Shown: positions 43,701 through 53,448, numbered from the stretch's first letter. The stretch is DNA of 64,000 bases from Micromonospora cabrerizensis (GCF_022230955.1 NZ_JAKKFI010000067.1:62001-126000); one strand, 5' to 3'. Translations and numbers: made by a program. The notes: a model not told the origin generated them from the letters alone.

Positions 43701-44773
43701 CCCGGCAGCTACGCCGGATGACCGGCGTCACCGTCCCCCGCGACGCCTGGGAGCCGGGCAAGCTCCCCGCCCACCTGCGGGTCACCTTCCGGGTGCTCGA
43801 CGCCGACGAGAAGCCGGTCGCCGAGGGCAAGGACCTGCCGGCCCTGCAACGTCAGCTCCGCCAGGAGGTACGCCAGGTCGTGGCGGCCGCCGCACCGGAG
43901 GTGGCCCGTACCGGGCTGCGCGAGTGGAGCATCGGCACGCTGCCCCGCAGCATCGAGCAGGTCCGCGCCGGCTACGCGGTGACCGCGTACCCGGCGCTGG
44001 TCGACGAGGGCGCCACGGTCGGGGTGAAGGTGTTCGACTCCCCCGCCGAGGCGGAGGCGTCGCACTGGGCGGGCACCCGCCGGCTGCTGCGGCTCACCGT
44101 GCCGTCCCCGGCGCGGTTCCTCCAGGGGCGGCTCACCAACGAGGCGAAGCTGGCGCTGAGCCGCAACCCGCACGGCGGCGTGCAGGAGCTGATCGAGGAC
44201 GCGGCGGGCGCGGCCATCGACCGGCTGATCGGCGCGGCGGGCGGGCCGGCGTGGGACGCCGACGGGTTCGCGGCCCTGCGCGAGAAGGTCCGCGCCGACC
44301 TGGTCGACACCGTGGTCGAGGTGATGGACCGGGTTCGCAAGGTCCTCGCCGCCGCGTACGCCGTGGAGCAGCGCCTCGGCGCCACCCGCAACCTCGCCGT
44401 GGTGGCGGCGTTGGCCGACATCCGCAGCCAGCTCGCCGGGCTGGTGCACGCCGGGTTCGTCACCGAGACCGGGTACGCGCGCCTGCCCGACCTGCTGCGT
44501 TACCTCACCGCCATCGAACGTCGGCTGGAGCGCCTCGGCGGCAACCCGCAGCGGGACCGCCAGCAGCAGGACCGGATCGCGGCGGTGCAGAAGGAGTACG
44601 CCGACCTGCTCGCCGCTCTCCCGCCGGCCCGTCGGCAGGAGACCGCCGTCCGACAGATCCGCTGGATGATCGAGGAGTTGCGGGTGAACGTCTTCGCCCA
44701 GGCGCTGGGCACCCCGTACCCCGTCTCGGAGCAACGGATCTACCGGGCGATGGACGACGCCGAGGGCCGCTGA
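40703..44773 (+). CDS. hrpA: ATP-dependent RNA helicase HrpA
   Basis: The 1356-residue protein is a full-length HrpA helicase. Walker A (GETGSGKTT) is at 104-112, DEAHERSLNIDF near 200, SATIETDRF near 230, and motif VI QRKGRCGRTSDG near 425. C-terminal HA2, OB-fold and DUF3418 regions are present (for example VMAYEKVTLYGVPLV). HrpA rescues collided or stalled ribosomes in enterobacteria; the role in actinobacteria is inferred. ATG at 40703 gives the family length; a TATCCT box lies 10 nt upstream. Confidence 0.95.
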   Translation: MQNPTASVATDPVRELHRRLTPLMFRDQRRLQRRLDGARKLRDPQRREAALAEITADLVRAEQRLANRQAAVPVITYPAGLPVSDRKDDIATAIRDHQVVIVAGETGSGKTTQIPKICLELGRGVHGLIGHTQPRRLAARTVADRIADELGTELGDVVGYKVRFTDQVSERSLVKLMTDGILLAELQTDRMLRQYDTLIIDEAHERSLNIDFILGYLRELLPRRPDLKVIITSATIETDRFARHFAGPPTADEPEGVPAPVVEVSGRTYPVEVRYRPLVELAEGEEDGDDDGENVRDQIQAIGDAVEELAAEGPGDILVFLSGEREIRDTADALGKLVQKKRSLLGTEILPLYARLSSAEQHRVFAAHSSRRVVLATNVAETSLTVPGIKYVVDPGTARISRYSSRLKVQRLPIEPVSQASANQRKGRCGRTSDGICIRLYDEQDFGSRPEFTDPEILRTNLASVILQMTAIGLGDLAAFPFIDPPDKRNITDGVNLLHELGALDPTEADPAKRLTALGRRLAQLPVDPRLARMVVEGERNGCATEVLVIAAALSIQDPRERPAEKQAQADQAHARFADKESDFVAYLNLWRYLREQQRELSSSAFRRMCKAEYLNYLRIREWQDIVSQLRQVLRTPAEGDRRGGRPARDAADGADAGRGESRRGGADLPEEIDTPKVHQSLLPGLLSHIGLKDAQKHEYLGARGAKFALFPGSALFKKPPRWVMAAELVETSRLWGRIAGRVEPEWVEPLAQHLVKRSYSEPHWEKKQAAVMAYEKVTLYGVPLVSSRKVNFGRIDPALSRELFIRHALVEGDWQTHHQFWADNKRLLADIEELESRARRRDILVDDETIFGFYDQRIPADVSSGRHFDSWWKKTRREQPDLLTFTRDLLVNDGRPGVDEDDYPDEWQTQGVTLPLTYRFEPGTPTDGVTVDIPLPLLNQVPAESFDWQVPGLREETVIALIRTLPKAVRRNFVPVPDYARAALAAITPGEEPLLDALTRQLRRMTGVTVPRDAWEPGKLPAHLRVTFRVLDADEKPVAEGKDLPALQRQLRQEVRQVVAAAAPEVARTGLREWSIGTLPRSIEQVRAGYAVTAYPALVDEGATVGVKVFDSPAEAEASHWAGTRRLLRLTVPSPARFLQGRLTNEAKLALSRNPHGGVQELIEDAAGAAIDRLIGAAGGPAWDADGFAALREKVRADLVDTVVEVMDRVRKVLAAAYAVEQRLGATRNLAVVAALADIRSQLAGLVHAGFVTETGYARLPDLLRYLTAIERRLERLGGNPQRDRQQQDRIAAVQKEYADLLAALPPARRQETAVRQIRWMIEELRVNVFAQALGTPYPVSEQRIYRAMDDAEGR

Positions 44774-44790
44774 CCCGGTCGGTCCGCTCT

Positions 44791-44821
44791 GGCCCGGCTG
44801 GCTCCCCGGGTCAGCCGGGCC
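44791..44821. terminator. Bidirectional hairpin between hrpA and the LysR gene
   Basis: GGCCCGGCTG at 44791-44800 pairs with CAGCCGGGCC at 44812-44821 across an 11-nt loop. It sits 17 bp after hrpA and 4 bp from the end of the convergent LysR gene. Confidence 0.6.
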
Positions 44822-44824
44822 GGG

Positions 44825-45757
44825 TCAGGTCAGGGGCTCCACGCCGGGCGGCAGCTCACCCCGGTCGATAGCGGACTGGATGTAGTCGAGCAGGATCCGC
44901 CGCAGCTCCCGACCCGCGTGGGTGGGCACGATGTCGCGGCGGCGGGCCACCGCGATGGTGCGTCGCACCCCGGGCGGGGCGAGGGGGGTGATCCGCACGC
45001 CGGGGCGGCGGGCCAGCACGATGCCCGGCACCAGCGCGATGCCCAGCCCCGCCTCGACAAAGCTGAGCACGGCGTCCATCTCGCCGCCGTCCACCGCGAA
45101 GCTCGGTTCGAAGCCCGCCTCCCGGCAGGCCTGGATGGTCGCGTCCCGCAGGTCGTAGCCCTCCCGGAACATGACCATCGGCTGGTCCCGCAGGTCGGTG
45201 ATGCGCAGCTCACCGGTCGCCGACGCGGTGGGCACCTCGCCCACCGAGGCCACCACCAGGCTCTCCCGCAGGATCGGGTCGACCCGCAGCCCGGGGTCGG
45301 CCCCCTGTGCCGGCATGATGATCAGGGCCAGGTCGAGGTCGCCCCGGAGCAGGTTGCGCACCAGGTCCTGCGAGCCGCCCTCCTCGACGCGCAGGTCGAT
45401 GGTGGGGTGCGCGTCACGGAACCGGCGCAGCACCGGCGGGGCGAGCGAGGTGGCCAGACTCGGGGTGGCCCCGAGCCGGACCCGACCCCGACGCAGCCCG
45501 ACCAGCTCCTGCACCTCCCGGGTGGCGGTCTCCACGTCGGCGAGGATCCGGGTGGCCAACGGCAACAGCACCTCCCCCGCCGCGGTGAGGGCGATGTTGC
45601 CCCTTACCCGCTCGAACAGTGGTGCTCCGAGGTCGGCCTCCAGAGCGTGAATTTGCTTACTGAGAGACGGCTGAGTGATGCCCACGATGTCGGCGGCTTG
45701 GGTGAAATGTCGTACTTCGGCCACCGCGACGAAGTACCGGAGCTGATGGAGCTGCAT
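44825..45757 (-). CDS. LysR-family transcriptional regulator
   Basis: The 310-residue regulator has an N-terminal winged helix-turn-helix (HFTQAADIVGITQPSLSKQI, residues 18-37) and a periplasmic-binding-like effector domain from about 90. It resembles the OxyR/CbbR side of the family; conserved cysteines diagnostic of OxyR are not evident. Divergent placement from sdhCAB suggests it controls that operon. A TAGGCT box ends 6 nt before its ATG, so it should be leaderless. Confidence 0.9.
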   Translation of the reverse strand: MQLHQLRYFVAVAEVRHFTQAADIVGITQPSLSKQIHALEADLGAPLFERVRGNIALTAAGEVLLPLATRILADVETATREVQELVGLRRGRVRLGATPSLATSLAPPVLRRFRDAHPTIDLRVEEGGSQDLVRNLLRGDLDLALIIMPAQGADPGLRVDPILRESLVVASVGEVPTASATGELRITDLRDQPMVMFREGYDLRDATIQACREAGFEPSFAVDGGEMDAVLSFVEAGLGIALVPGIVLARRPGVRITPLAPPGVRRTIAVARRRDIVPTHAGRELRRILLDYIQSAIDRGELPPGVEPLT

Positions 45758-45761
45758 CTAC

Positions 45762-45827
45762 ATAGCCTACGGCTATCAACACTGCGAGTTTGATGCATTG
45801 GACGACTGATCGAAGTGCTCCTAGCGT
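45762..45827. promoter_or_regulatory. Divergent promoter region of LysR and sdhCAB
   Basis: Signals packed into the 77-bp gap: the palindrome ATAGCC-TAC-GGCTAT at 45762-45776 overlapping the LysR -10 (45764-45769, minus strand); ATCAA at 45775-45779 with TTGAT at 45790-45794, a T-N11-A type LysR half-site pair; and a forward promoter TTGGAC (45798-45803), 18-nt spacer, TAGCGT (45822-45827), 7 nt before the sdhC GTG. Confidence 0.6.
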
Positions 45828-45834
45828 CGGTCCT

Positions 45835-46524
45835 GTGGTAATCACGAAAACTCGGTCGCCCATCCGCTCGAACGTCGGCCTCAAGGCCGTCATGGCGGTG
45901 ACGGGCATCCTGCTGGCGCTGTTCCTGATCGCCCACATGCTCGGGAACCTCAAGGTGTTCACGGGGGAGACCTCGTTCGACCACTACGCGCACTGGCTGC
46001 GCGACATCGGCAAGCCGCTGCTGCCCGGCGTCTGGTTCCTCTGGATCCTGCGCACCGTGCTGCTCGTCGCGGTCGTCGCCCACATCGTCGCCGCCACCGT
46101 GCTGGCCCGACGTGCCCGCGCCGCCCGCCCGGTCAAGTACGCGCACCGCAAGAAGGTCAACGGCAGCTACGCGGCCCGCACGATGCGCTGGGGTGGAGTG
46201 ATCATCCTGCTCTTCGTGATCTACCACCTCCTGGACCTGACCACCGGCACGCTGAACCCGGTCGGCGACGCCAGCAAGCCGTACGGCAACGTCGTCGCCG
46301 ACTTCGCGCCGGAGCGCTGGTACGTGACGCTCTTCTACACGCTGGCCATCCTCGCGGTGGGCTTCCACCTGCGCCACGGCGCGTTCAGCGCGTTCCGCAG
46401 CCTGGGTCAGCAGACCCCGCGAGGCGAGCGTCGGGCGCGTACCGCAGCTCTGGTCTTCGCCGTGCTGCTCTGCGCCGGGTACCTGGTGGTCCCGTTCGCC
46501 GTACTCACCGGATTGGTGTCCTGA
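45835..46524 (+). CDS. sdhC: Succinate dehydrogenase cytochrome b subunit
   Basis: The 229-residue integral membrane protein has five hydrophobic segments. It is the large single-anchor type (the Wolinella/Bacillus and mycobacterial Sdh1 style) rather than separate SdhC and SdhD. Conserved histidines occur in LIAHMLGNLKVF, FDHYAHWL, VVAHIVAA, VIYHLLDL and FHLRHGAFSAF, as expected for quinone and haem sites. The GTG start is set by a leaderless promoter; an in-frame ATG at 45793 would lie upstream of the -10. sdhA follows after one base. Confidence 0.92.
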   Translation: MVITKTRSPIRSNVGLKAVMAVTGILLALFLIAHMLGNLKVFTGETSFDHYAHWLRDIGKPLLPGVWFLWILRTVLLVAVVAHIVAATVLARRARAARPVKYAHRKKVNGSYAARTMRWGGVIILLFVIYHLLDLTTGTLNPVGDASKPYGNVVADFAPERWYVTLFYTLAILAVGFHLRHGAFSAFRSLGQQTPRGERRARTAALVFAVLLCAGYLVVPFAVLTGLVS

Positions 46525-46525
46525 C

Positions 46526-48459
<1,934 letters not shown>

Positions 48460-48463
<4 letters not shown>

Positions 48464-49224
48464 ACCTGACCCTGCGCATCTGGCGCCAGAAGGGCCCTGA
48501 GGACAAGGGTCGGATGGTGACCTACCCGGTCGACGACGTGTCCCCGGACATGTCGTTCCTGGAGATGCTCGACGTGCTCAACGAGCGGCTGATCCTCTCC
48601 GGCGAGGACCCGGTGGCGTTCGACCACGACTGCCGCGAGGGCATCTGCGGCATGTGCGGCCTGATGATCAACGGTGACGCGCACGGGCCGCAGCGCGGCA
48701 CCACCGCGTGCCAACTGCACATGCGGCAGTTCAAGGACGGCGAGACGATCGACATCGAGCCGTGGCGGGCCAGCGCCTTCCCGGTCATCAAGGACCTGGT
48801 GGTCAACCGGGGCGCCTTCGACAAGATCATCGCGGCCGGCGGCTACGTCACCGCGCCAACCGGCAGCGCGCCCGAGGCGCACTCCACCCCGGTCGCCAAG
48901 GCCAACGCGGACGCCGCCTTCGAGTCGGCGGCCTGCATCGGCTGCGGCGCCTGCGTGGCAGCCTGCCCGAACGGCTCCGGCATGCTCTTCACCGCCGCCA
49001 AGCTCACCCAGCTCTCGCTGCTACCGCAGGGCCAGCCGGAGCGGTACACGCGGGTGATCGGCATGGTCGACGCGCACGACGAGGCCGGCTTCGGCGGCTG
49101 CACCAACGCCGGCGAGTGCACCCCGGCCTGCCCGAAGGGCATCCCGCTGAACACCATCGGCCGACTCAACCGCGACTACCTCGCGGCCACCGCGAAGGGT
49201 GCCAACAACACCCCCGGCTCCTGA
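48460..49224 (+). CDS. sdhB: Succinate dehydrogenase iron-sulfur subunit
   Basis: The 254-residue protein carries electrons from FAD to quinone. The [2Fe-2S] motif CREGICGMCG is near residue 50, and the C-terminal clusters use CIGCGACVAACP (near 152) and CTNAGECTPACP (near 207). The last set fits [3Fe-4S]/[4Fe-4S] sites. The GTG start overlaps sdhA's TGA. A strong terminator follows 12 bp downstream, ending the sdhCAB operon. Confidence 0.95.
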
Positions 49225-49236
49225 GGCCACCGCACG

Positions 49237-49288
49237 ACGCCGGACCGCCGTACCCCTGCACTGTTTTCGGGGTACGGCGGTCCGGCGT
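49237..49288 (+). terminator. sdhCAB terminator hairpin
   Basis: A perfect 20-bp stem (49237-49256 with 49269-49288) closes on a 12-nt loop containing TTTT. It lies 12 bp after sdhB, and the descending arm is followed by TTTG. Confidence 0.88.
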
Positions 49289-49342
49289 TTGCCCTTGGCC
49301 CGGCGTTCGGTCCTTGGCCCGGCGTCCCCCGAGCCCGAGCCC

Positions 49343-49425
49343 GCTTGATCCACTCGGATTTCATGAAGTCGGGCTTTCACCGCACCTCGGATACCGCGAC
49401 TTCAAGGAACACGAGTCGATCAAGC
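49343..49425. repeat. Palindromic intergenic element, family 1, copy C
   Basis: Outer arms GCTTGATCCACTCG and CGAGTCGATCAAGC pair with one mismatch, and inner segments CATGAAGTCGGG/CGCGACTTCAAGG pair imperfectly. Arms and overall length match copies A and B near 27 kb. Confidence 0.78.
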
Positions 49426-49610
49426 CGCTCTCGGCCTGCCCGAGTCGCGCGGCAGGACAACAGAACCGACAAGCCGGACACATCGAGGCGCGATGACCAG
49501 GGCTTGCAGACCAGCGCGTGCAGACCAGCGCACTGAGCCCACCCGAAGCGCCCCCACCTGCCGGGGTTGTCGGGCGGCGCGCAAGGAGCGGACGGACAGC
49601 GGCCACCCAC

Positions 49611-49686
49611 GGGGCTGGGGGCGACCGTTCCCGGCGCAGGGATCAAGCCTGACCGCCCGGAGCCGGGGACGGTCGCCCCCAGCCCC
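49611..49686. repeat. Inverted repeat with 25-bp arms
   Basis: Left arm 49611-49635 (GGGGCTGGGGGCGACCGTTC onwards) pairs with 49662-49686 with one mismatch, leaving a 26-nt loop. It is longer than typical terminators here and lies 380 bp from the sdh terminator. Confidence 0.75.
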
Positions 49687-49704
49687 AGACCGCAACCACC
49701 GAAG

Positions 49705-49815
49705 AAGACGCCGCGCCAGCCCCGGACCGCAACCACCGACGAAGACGCCGCCCCAGCCCCCACCGCCACCACCGACGAAGACGCCGCCCCAGCCCCCACC
49801 GCCACCACCCACCGC
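49705..49815. repeat. Degenerate 36-bp tandem repeat
   Basis: Units share ACCACCGACGAAGACGCCGC followed by CCCAGCCCCCACCGCC. Two units are near-perfect; outer ones are degenerate. The region is C-rich on the plus strand. Confidence 0.6.
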
Positions 49816-49918
49816 AAGACAGCGCCGCGAACAAACCGGACATCGGAGCGCGAAGCCGGTTCAAGTGCCCGAGCCCGGGTAGCAGTCTCTCGAGACCGCG
49901 TGAGAAGGGACGAGGGAC

Positions 49919-51103
49919 ATGAAGGCACTGACCTGGCAGGGCAAGCGGGACGTACGGGTCGAGGAGGTGCCGGACCCTCGGATCGAGGAGCCCACCGACG
50001 CGATCGTGAAGATCACCTCAACCGCGATCTGCGGCTCCGACCTGCACCTGTACGAGGTTCTCGGGCCGTACCTGAAGCCGGGTGACGTCCTGGGCCACGA
50101 GCCGATGGGCATCGTCCAGGAGGTCGGGTCGGAGGTGACCGGGTTGAAGCCGGGCGACCGGGTGGTGGTGCCGTTCAACATCTCCTGTGGGAGTTGCTGG
50201 ATGTGCGACCGCCAGCTCTACGCGCAGTGCGAGACCACCCAGGTGACCAGCGAGGGCAAGGGTGCGGCGCTGTTCGGTTACACCTCGCTCTACGGGTCGG
50301 TGCCCGGTGGGCAGGCCGAGTACCTGCGGGTCCCGCAGGCCCACTTCGGCCCGATCGTCGTCCCGCCGACCGGCGCCGACGAGCGTTACCTGTACCTGTC
50401 CGACATCCTCCCGACCGCCTGGCAGGCGGTGAAGTACGCCGACACCCCACCCGGCGGCACCCTGGCCGTCTTCGGGCTGGGCCCGGTCGGGCAGTTCTGC
50501 GCTCGGATCGGCCGCCACCTGGGCGCCGGCCGGGTGATCGGGTTGGACCTGGTGCCCGAGCGGTTGGAGCTGGCCCGTCGGCACGGCATCGAGGTGCTCG
50601 ACGTCCGTGAACTGTCCGACGTGCCGGGCGCGCTGATCGACCTGGTCGACGGGCGCGGCCCGGACGCGGTGATCGACGCGGTGGGGATGGAGGCGCACGG
50701 TTCGCCGGGGGGCAAGCTGGCCCACGCCGCCGTCGGACTGCTGCCGGACAAGCTGGCCCAGACGATGACCGACCGGGTCGGCATGGACCGGCTGTCCGTT
50801 CTGCACGCCGCGCTCAAGGCGGTTCGCCGTGGCGGCACCGTTTCGCTCTCCGGCGTGTACGGCGGCGAGGCGGACCCGATGCCGCTGATGGAGATGTTCG
50901 ACCGGGGCATCCAGTTGCGGATGGGGCAGTGCCACGTGCGCCGGTGGACCGACGAGATCCTGCCGTTGCTCTCCGGTGATGACGACCCGCTGGGTGTGGA
51001 GGACCTGCGCACCCACCGGGTGCCGCTGGCCCGCGCGCCGGAGGCGTACGAGATGTTCCAGAAGAAGGAGGACGGCTGCATCAAGGTCGTGCTCGCACCG
51101 TGA
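49919..51103 (+). CDS. Zinc-dependent alcohol dehydrogenase (formaldehyde dehydrogenase-like)
   Basis: The 394-residue medium-chain dehydrogenase has catalytic zinc ligands in ICGSDLH (Cys38) and GHEPMG (His60, Glu61). Structural zinc cysteines are in CGSCWMCDRQLYAQC, and the NAD site is FGLGPVGQF. The length and inserts match glutathione-independent formaldehyde dehydrogenase and similar enzymes, so an aldehyde or alcohol is the likely substrate. ATG 49919 has GAGGGAC upstream. The stop codon lies inside the first of three 59-bp tandem repeats. Confidence 0.9.
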   Translation: MKALTWQGKRDVRVEEVPDPRIEEPTDAIVKITSTAICGSDLHLYEVLGPYLKPGDVLGHEPMGIVQEVGSEVTGLKPGDRVVVPFNISCGSCWMCDRQLYAQCETTQVTSEGKGAALFGYTSLYGSVPGGQAEYLRVPQAHFGPIVVPPTGADERYLYLSDILPTAWQAVKYADTPPGGTLAVFGLGPVGQFCARIGRHLGAGRVIGLDLVPERLELARRHGIEVLDVRELSDVPGALIDLVDGRGPDAVIDAVGMEAHGSPGGKLAHAAVGLLPDKLAQTMTDRVGMDRLSVLHAALKAVRRGGTVSLSGVYGGEADPMPLMEMFDRGIQLRMGQCHVRRWTDEILPLLSGDDDPLGVEDLRTHRVPLARAPEAYEMFQKKEDGCIKVVLAP

Positions 51104-51276
51104 GTGCGAGGAGTGAGCCGGGGTTGCGAGCCCCGCAGTCACGAATGCAGCCAGCGCCGTGAGTGCGAGGAGTGAGCCGGGGTTGCGAGCCCCGCAGTCA
51201 CGAATGCAGCCAGCGCCGTGAGTGCGAGGAGTGAGCCGGGGTTGCGAGCCCCGCAGTCACGAATGCAGCCAGCGCC
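51100..51276. repeat. Three perfect 59-bp tandem repeats
   Basis: Units at 51100-51158, 51159-51217 and 51218-51276 are identical, each starting GTGAGTGCGAGGAGTGAGCC and containing a GGGGTT/AGCCCC hairpin. The first begins inside the dehydrogenase stop codon. The array ends exactly where the SDR gene starts with GTGAGTCGA, a partial fourth unit. Confidence 0.95.
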
Positions 51277-52206
51277 GTGAGTCGAGTGGTCGTGATCGTC
51301 GGCGCGAGCAGCGGGATCGGCCGTGCGACGGCCCGGGCGTTCGCCGAGCGCGGCGACCGCCTGGTCCTCGCCGCTCGCGCCACCACGACCCTGGCTGAGG
51401 TACGCGCGGAGTGCGCGGACGTCGATGTGTTGACCGTGCCGACCGACGTCACCGAGCCGGGCGCGCTGGACGCGCTCGCCGACGCGGCGATCGACCGGTT
51501 CGGCCGCATCGACGTGTGGGTGCACACGGCGGCGGTGATGGCCTACGGTCGCTTCGACGAGCTGCCCGGGCGGGTCTTCGACCAGGTGGTGCGGACCGAC
51601 CTGCTCGGCGCGGCCAGCTCGGTGCGGGTGGCGCTGCGACACTTCCGGGCCACCGGGGTCGGCACGATCGTCCTCACCGGCTCGGTGCTCGGGCACATCA
51701 CCGCCCCGTACATGAGCGCGTACGTGGCGAGCAAGTGGGGGTTGCAGGGGCTGGTCCGCACGGTGCAGCAGGAGTTGCGGGACAGCCCGGGGATCCGGCT
51801 GTGTCTGGTCAACCCGGGCAGCGTGGACACTCCGGTCTACCAGCAGGCGGCGAACTACCTGGGTCGGGTCGGGCGACCTCCACTGCCGATCAGCGGCCCG
51901 CAGCGGGTGGCCCGTGCCATCGTGCACTGTGTGGACCGGCCTCGCCGGGAGGTTTCCGTGGGCCGGCTCAACGTGGTGATGCGGGCCGGGTTCATCGTGC
52001 TGCCGGGCGTCTACGACGTCCTCGTCGGGCCGTTGATGCGACTGGCCGGCCTGAGTGGACGGCCGGTCGCCCCGAACGACGGCAGCGTCTTCGCCCCGAA
52101 CCCGGCTGGCGAGTCGGTACGCGGCGGCCACCTGCCCGACCTGCGACAACTCGTGACCGGGTCGGCCGGCGCGGTCGGCGCCGCACTTCGCCGACGGTTC
52201 GGCTGA
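51277..52206 (+). CDS. Short-chain dehydrogenase/reductase (SDR)
   Basis: The 309-residue oxidoreductase has the classical SDR NAD(P) motif VGASSGIGRATA at 8-19, the HTAAVMA (NNAG-like) block near 80, catalytic serine in LTGSVLG near 132, and YVASKWG (Y-x3-K) near 148. The tail of about 90 residues is longer than most SDRs. Start GTG 51277 is the first base after the tandem repeats and shares their first bases, so no separate ribosome-binding site is evident; translation may depend on the repeat. It is likely co-transcribed with the dehydrogenase upstream. Confidence 0.9.
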   Translation: MSRVVVIVGASSGIGRATARAFAERGDRLVLAARATTTLAEVRAECADVDVLTVPTDVTEPGALDALADAAIDRFGRIDVWVHTAAVMAYGRFDELPGRVFDQVVRTDLLGAASSVRVALRHFRATGVGTIVLTGSVLGHITAPYMSAYVASKWGLQGLVRTVQQELRDSPGIRLCLVNPGSVDTPVYQQAANYLGRVGRPPLPISGPQRVARAIVHCVDRPRREVSVGRLNVVMRAGFIVLPGVYDVLVGPLMRLAGLSGRPVAPNDGSVFAPNPAGESVRGGHLPDLRQLVTGSAGAVGAALRRRFG

Positions 52207-52267
52207 GCTGTTCGGAGTTGTTCGGGACTGTTCGGGGGGACATTGTGGATCGATCAACTCGCCTAGG

Positions 52268-52299
52268 GTGGTGTGCCAGCAAGCGCACTGGCACACCAC
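52268..52299. promoter_or_regulatory. 12-bp inverted repeat before the serine hydrolase
   Basis: GTGGTGTGCCAG at 52268-52279 and CTGGCACACCAC at 52288-52299 are perfect with an 8-nt spacer, ending 20 bp before the ATG. A TAGGGT box partly overlaps at 52264-52269. It could be an operator or an mRNA hairpin over the leader. Confidence 0.55.
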
Positions 52300-52319
52300 G
52301 ATGGGGGAGAAGATCGATC

Positions 52320-53324
52320 ATGCGACTGAACCGCAGAACTGCACTCGGGTTGGGCACGGTGGCCACCGCGGGCACGGTGCTGGGTGCCGCCTCCTCGGCG
52401 AGCGCCGCCGAGAGCACCGAGGTCGCCCCGACCACTCCCGCCCGGGCAGCCCACCGGGTCGGCGCCGTCTTCGCCAAGCACAGCGCTGAGGCCGGCGGTA
52501 ACTGGCAGGCGTACGTCAGCGTCGCCGACCCGGCCGGCTCGCCGGTGGTCGCGGTGGAGACCGACGCGGACCGGCGGATCGAGGCGTACAGCGTCAACAA
52601 GATCGCGGTCGCGACCGCGGTGCTCGACAAGGTCGACCGGGGGCTGCTCACCCTGGACCAGCAGGTCGAGGTGAGCGCGGCGATCGTGGTGCCGGGGGGT
52701 GACGGCATCTTCAGCCTGGACGGCGCATACCCGAGCATGGTGACCCTCGGGCACGTGCTGGCCAACCTGCTGACCGTCTCGGACGACACGGCCGTGCGGC
52801 TGTGCGGGCTGGTCGCCCCGGCCGCCGAGATCAACTCCATCCTGGTCGCCAAGGGTTTCCCGAACACCCAGGTCCAGCCGGTGGCCAACCCGAACCGGTT
52901 CTTCCTCGGCACCAGCACCCCGCGCGAGACGCACGACCTGCTGCGTGCCCTGGTCGGCGGCACGCTGCTCTCCCCCGCCTCGACGACGTACCTGTTGGGT
53001 CTCCTGCGTGCCCCGGTGGCGTTCACCGACGGCATCCGCCGGACGATGTCCTCGGACGAGCGGGCCCGGATCGCCACGAAGGCCGGCTGGTACGGCGACG
53101 CCCGGCACGAGGCCGGAGTGATCTTCGACCGCTCCGGTGCGGCCGTGCTCACGTACGCGCTCTTCGCCGACGGGCAGGCCAACCCGGAGGACTTCGGGGC
53201 CACCCACCCGGCGGTCCAGGCCCGGGCCGCCATGGGCCGCAGGTTCCTGACCGCCGTCGACCGGATCGCGGGCGTGGGCAAGACGTTCCGGATCACCGCC
53301 CGACGCCCCAGCAACGGCGGCTAG
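52320..53324 (+). CDS. Tat-exported serine hydrolase, class A beta-lactamase-like
   Basis: The 334-residue protein has a twin-arginine signal (RLNRRTALGLG, hydrophobic run, cleavage near SASAA at 30), suggesting folded export. The penicillin-interacting fold shows SVNK (Ser91, Lys94), SDD at 154-156 (usual SDN) and KAG at 255-257 (usual KTG). The altered SDN and KTG boxes make true beta-lactamase activity doubtful; a serine esterase or peptidase is possible. A GGGGGAGA site precedes the ATG. Confidence 0.85.
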   Translation: MRLNRRTALGLGTVATAGTVLGAASSASAAESTEVAPTTPARAAHRVGAVFAKHSAEAGGNWQAYVSVADPAGSPVVAVETDADRRIEAYSVNKIAVATAVLDKVDRGLLTLDQQVEVSAAIVVPGGDGIFSLDGAYPSMVTLGHVLANLLTVSDDTAVRLCGLVAPAAEINSILVAKGFPNTQVQPVANPNRFFLGTSTPRETHDLLRALVGGTLLSPASTTYLLGLLRAPVAFTDGIRRTMSSDERARIATKAGWYGDARHEAGVIFDRSGAAVLTYALFADGQANPEDFGATHPAVQARAAMGRRFLTAVDRIAGVGKTFRITARRPSNGG

Positions 53325-53343
53325 GGCGCCAGCTGAGCCTGTC

Positions 53344-53377
53344 CCGGGTCGGTCGCCACCGCTGGCGACCGACCCGG
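53344..53377 (+). terminator. Hairpin terminator after the serine hydrolase
   Basis: A perfect 15-bp stem (53344-53358 with 53363-53377) closes on a 4-nt CCGC loop, 20 bp past the stop codon. Confidence 0.8.
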
Positions 53378-53448
53378 CGTGGCGACCGCCGAGGCACGGA
53401 CCGGTCCGGGTGACTACCGTGTAGGGCGGACACGTCGGAGGGACGGCA

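Larger units (their letters stand above)
49225..49918. other. Repeat-rich spacer between sdhB and alcohol dehydrogenase
   Basis: The 694-bp spacer contains the sdh terminator, a family 1 palindrome (49343-49425), a 76-bp inverted repeat (49611-49686) and a Pro-Thr-coding-like 36-bp repeat region (49690-49815). Open frames across it are low-complexity and disagree between frames, so none is called as a gene. The dehydrogenase ribosome-binding site GAGGGAC ends it. Confidence 0.7.

Noticed and set aside
49567..50085. Plus-strand frame with Pro-Thr-Asp-Glu-Ala repeats in the sdhB-adh spacer
   Set aside because: It runs into the dehydrogenase gene in another frame, lacks a ribosome-binding site and consists of tandem repeat translation.
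51100..51276. Tandem 59-bp repeats considered as a CRISPR array
   Set aside because: The units are directly adjacent without spacers, and there are no cas genes.
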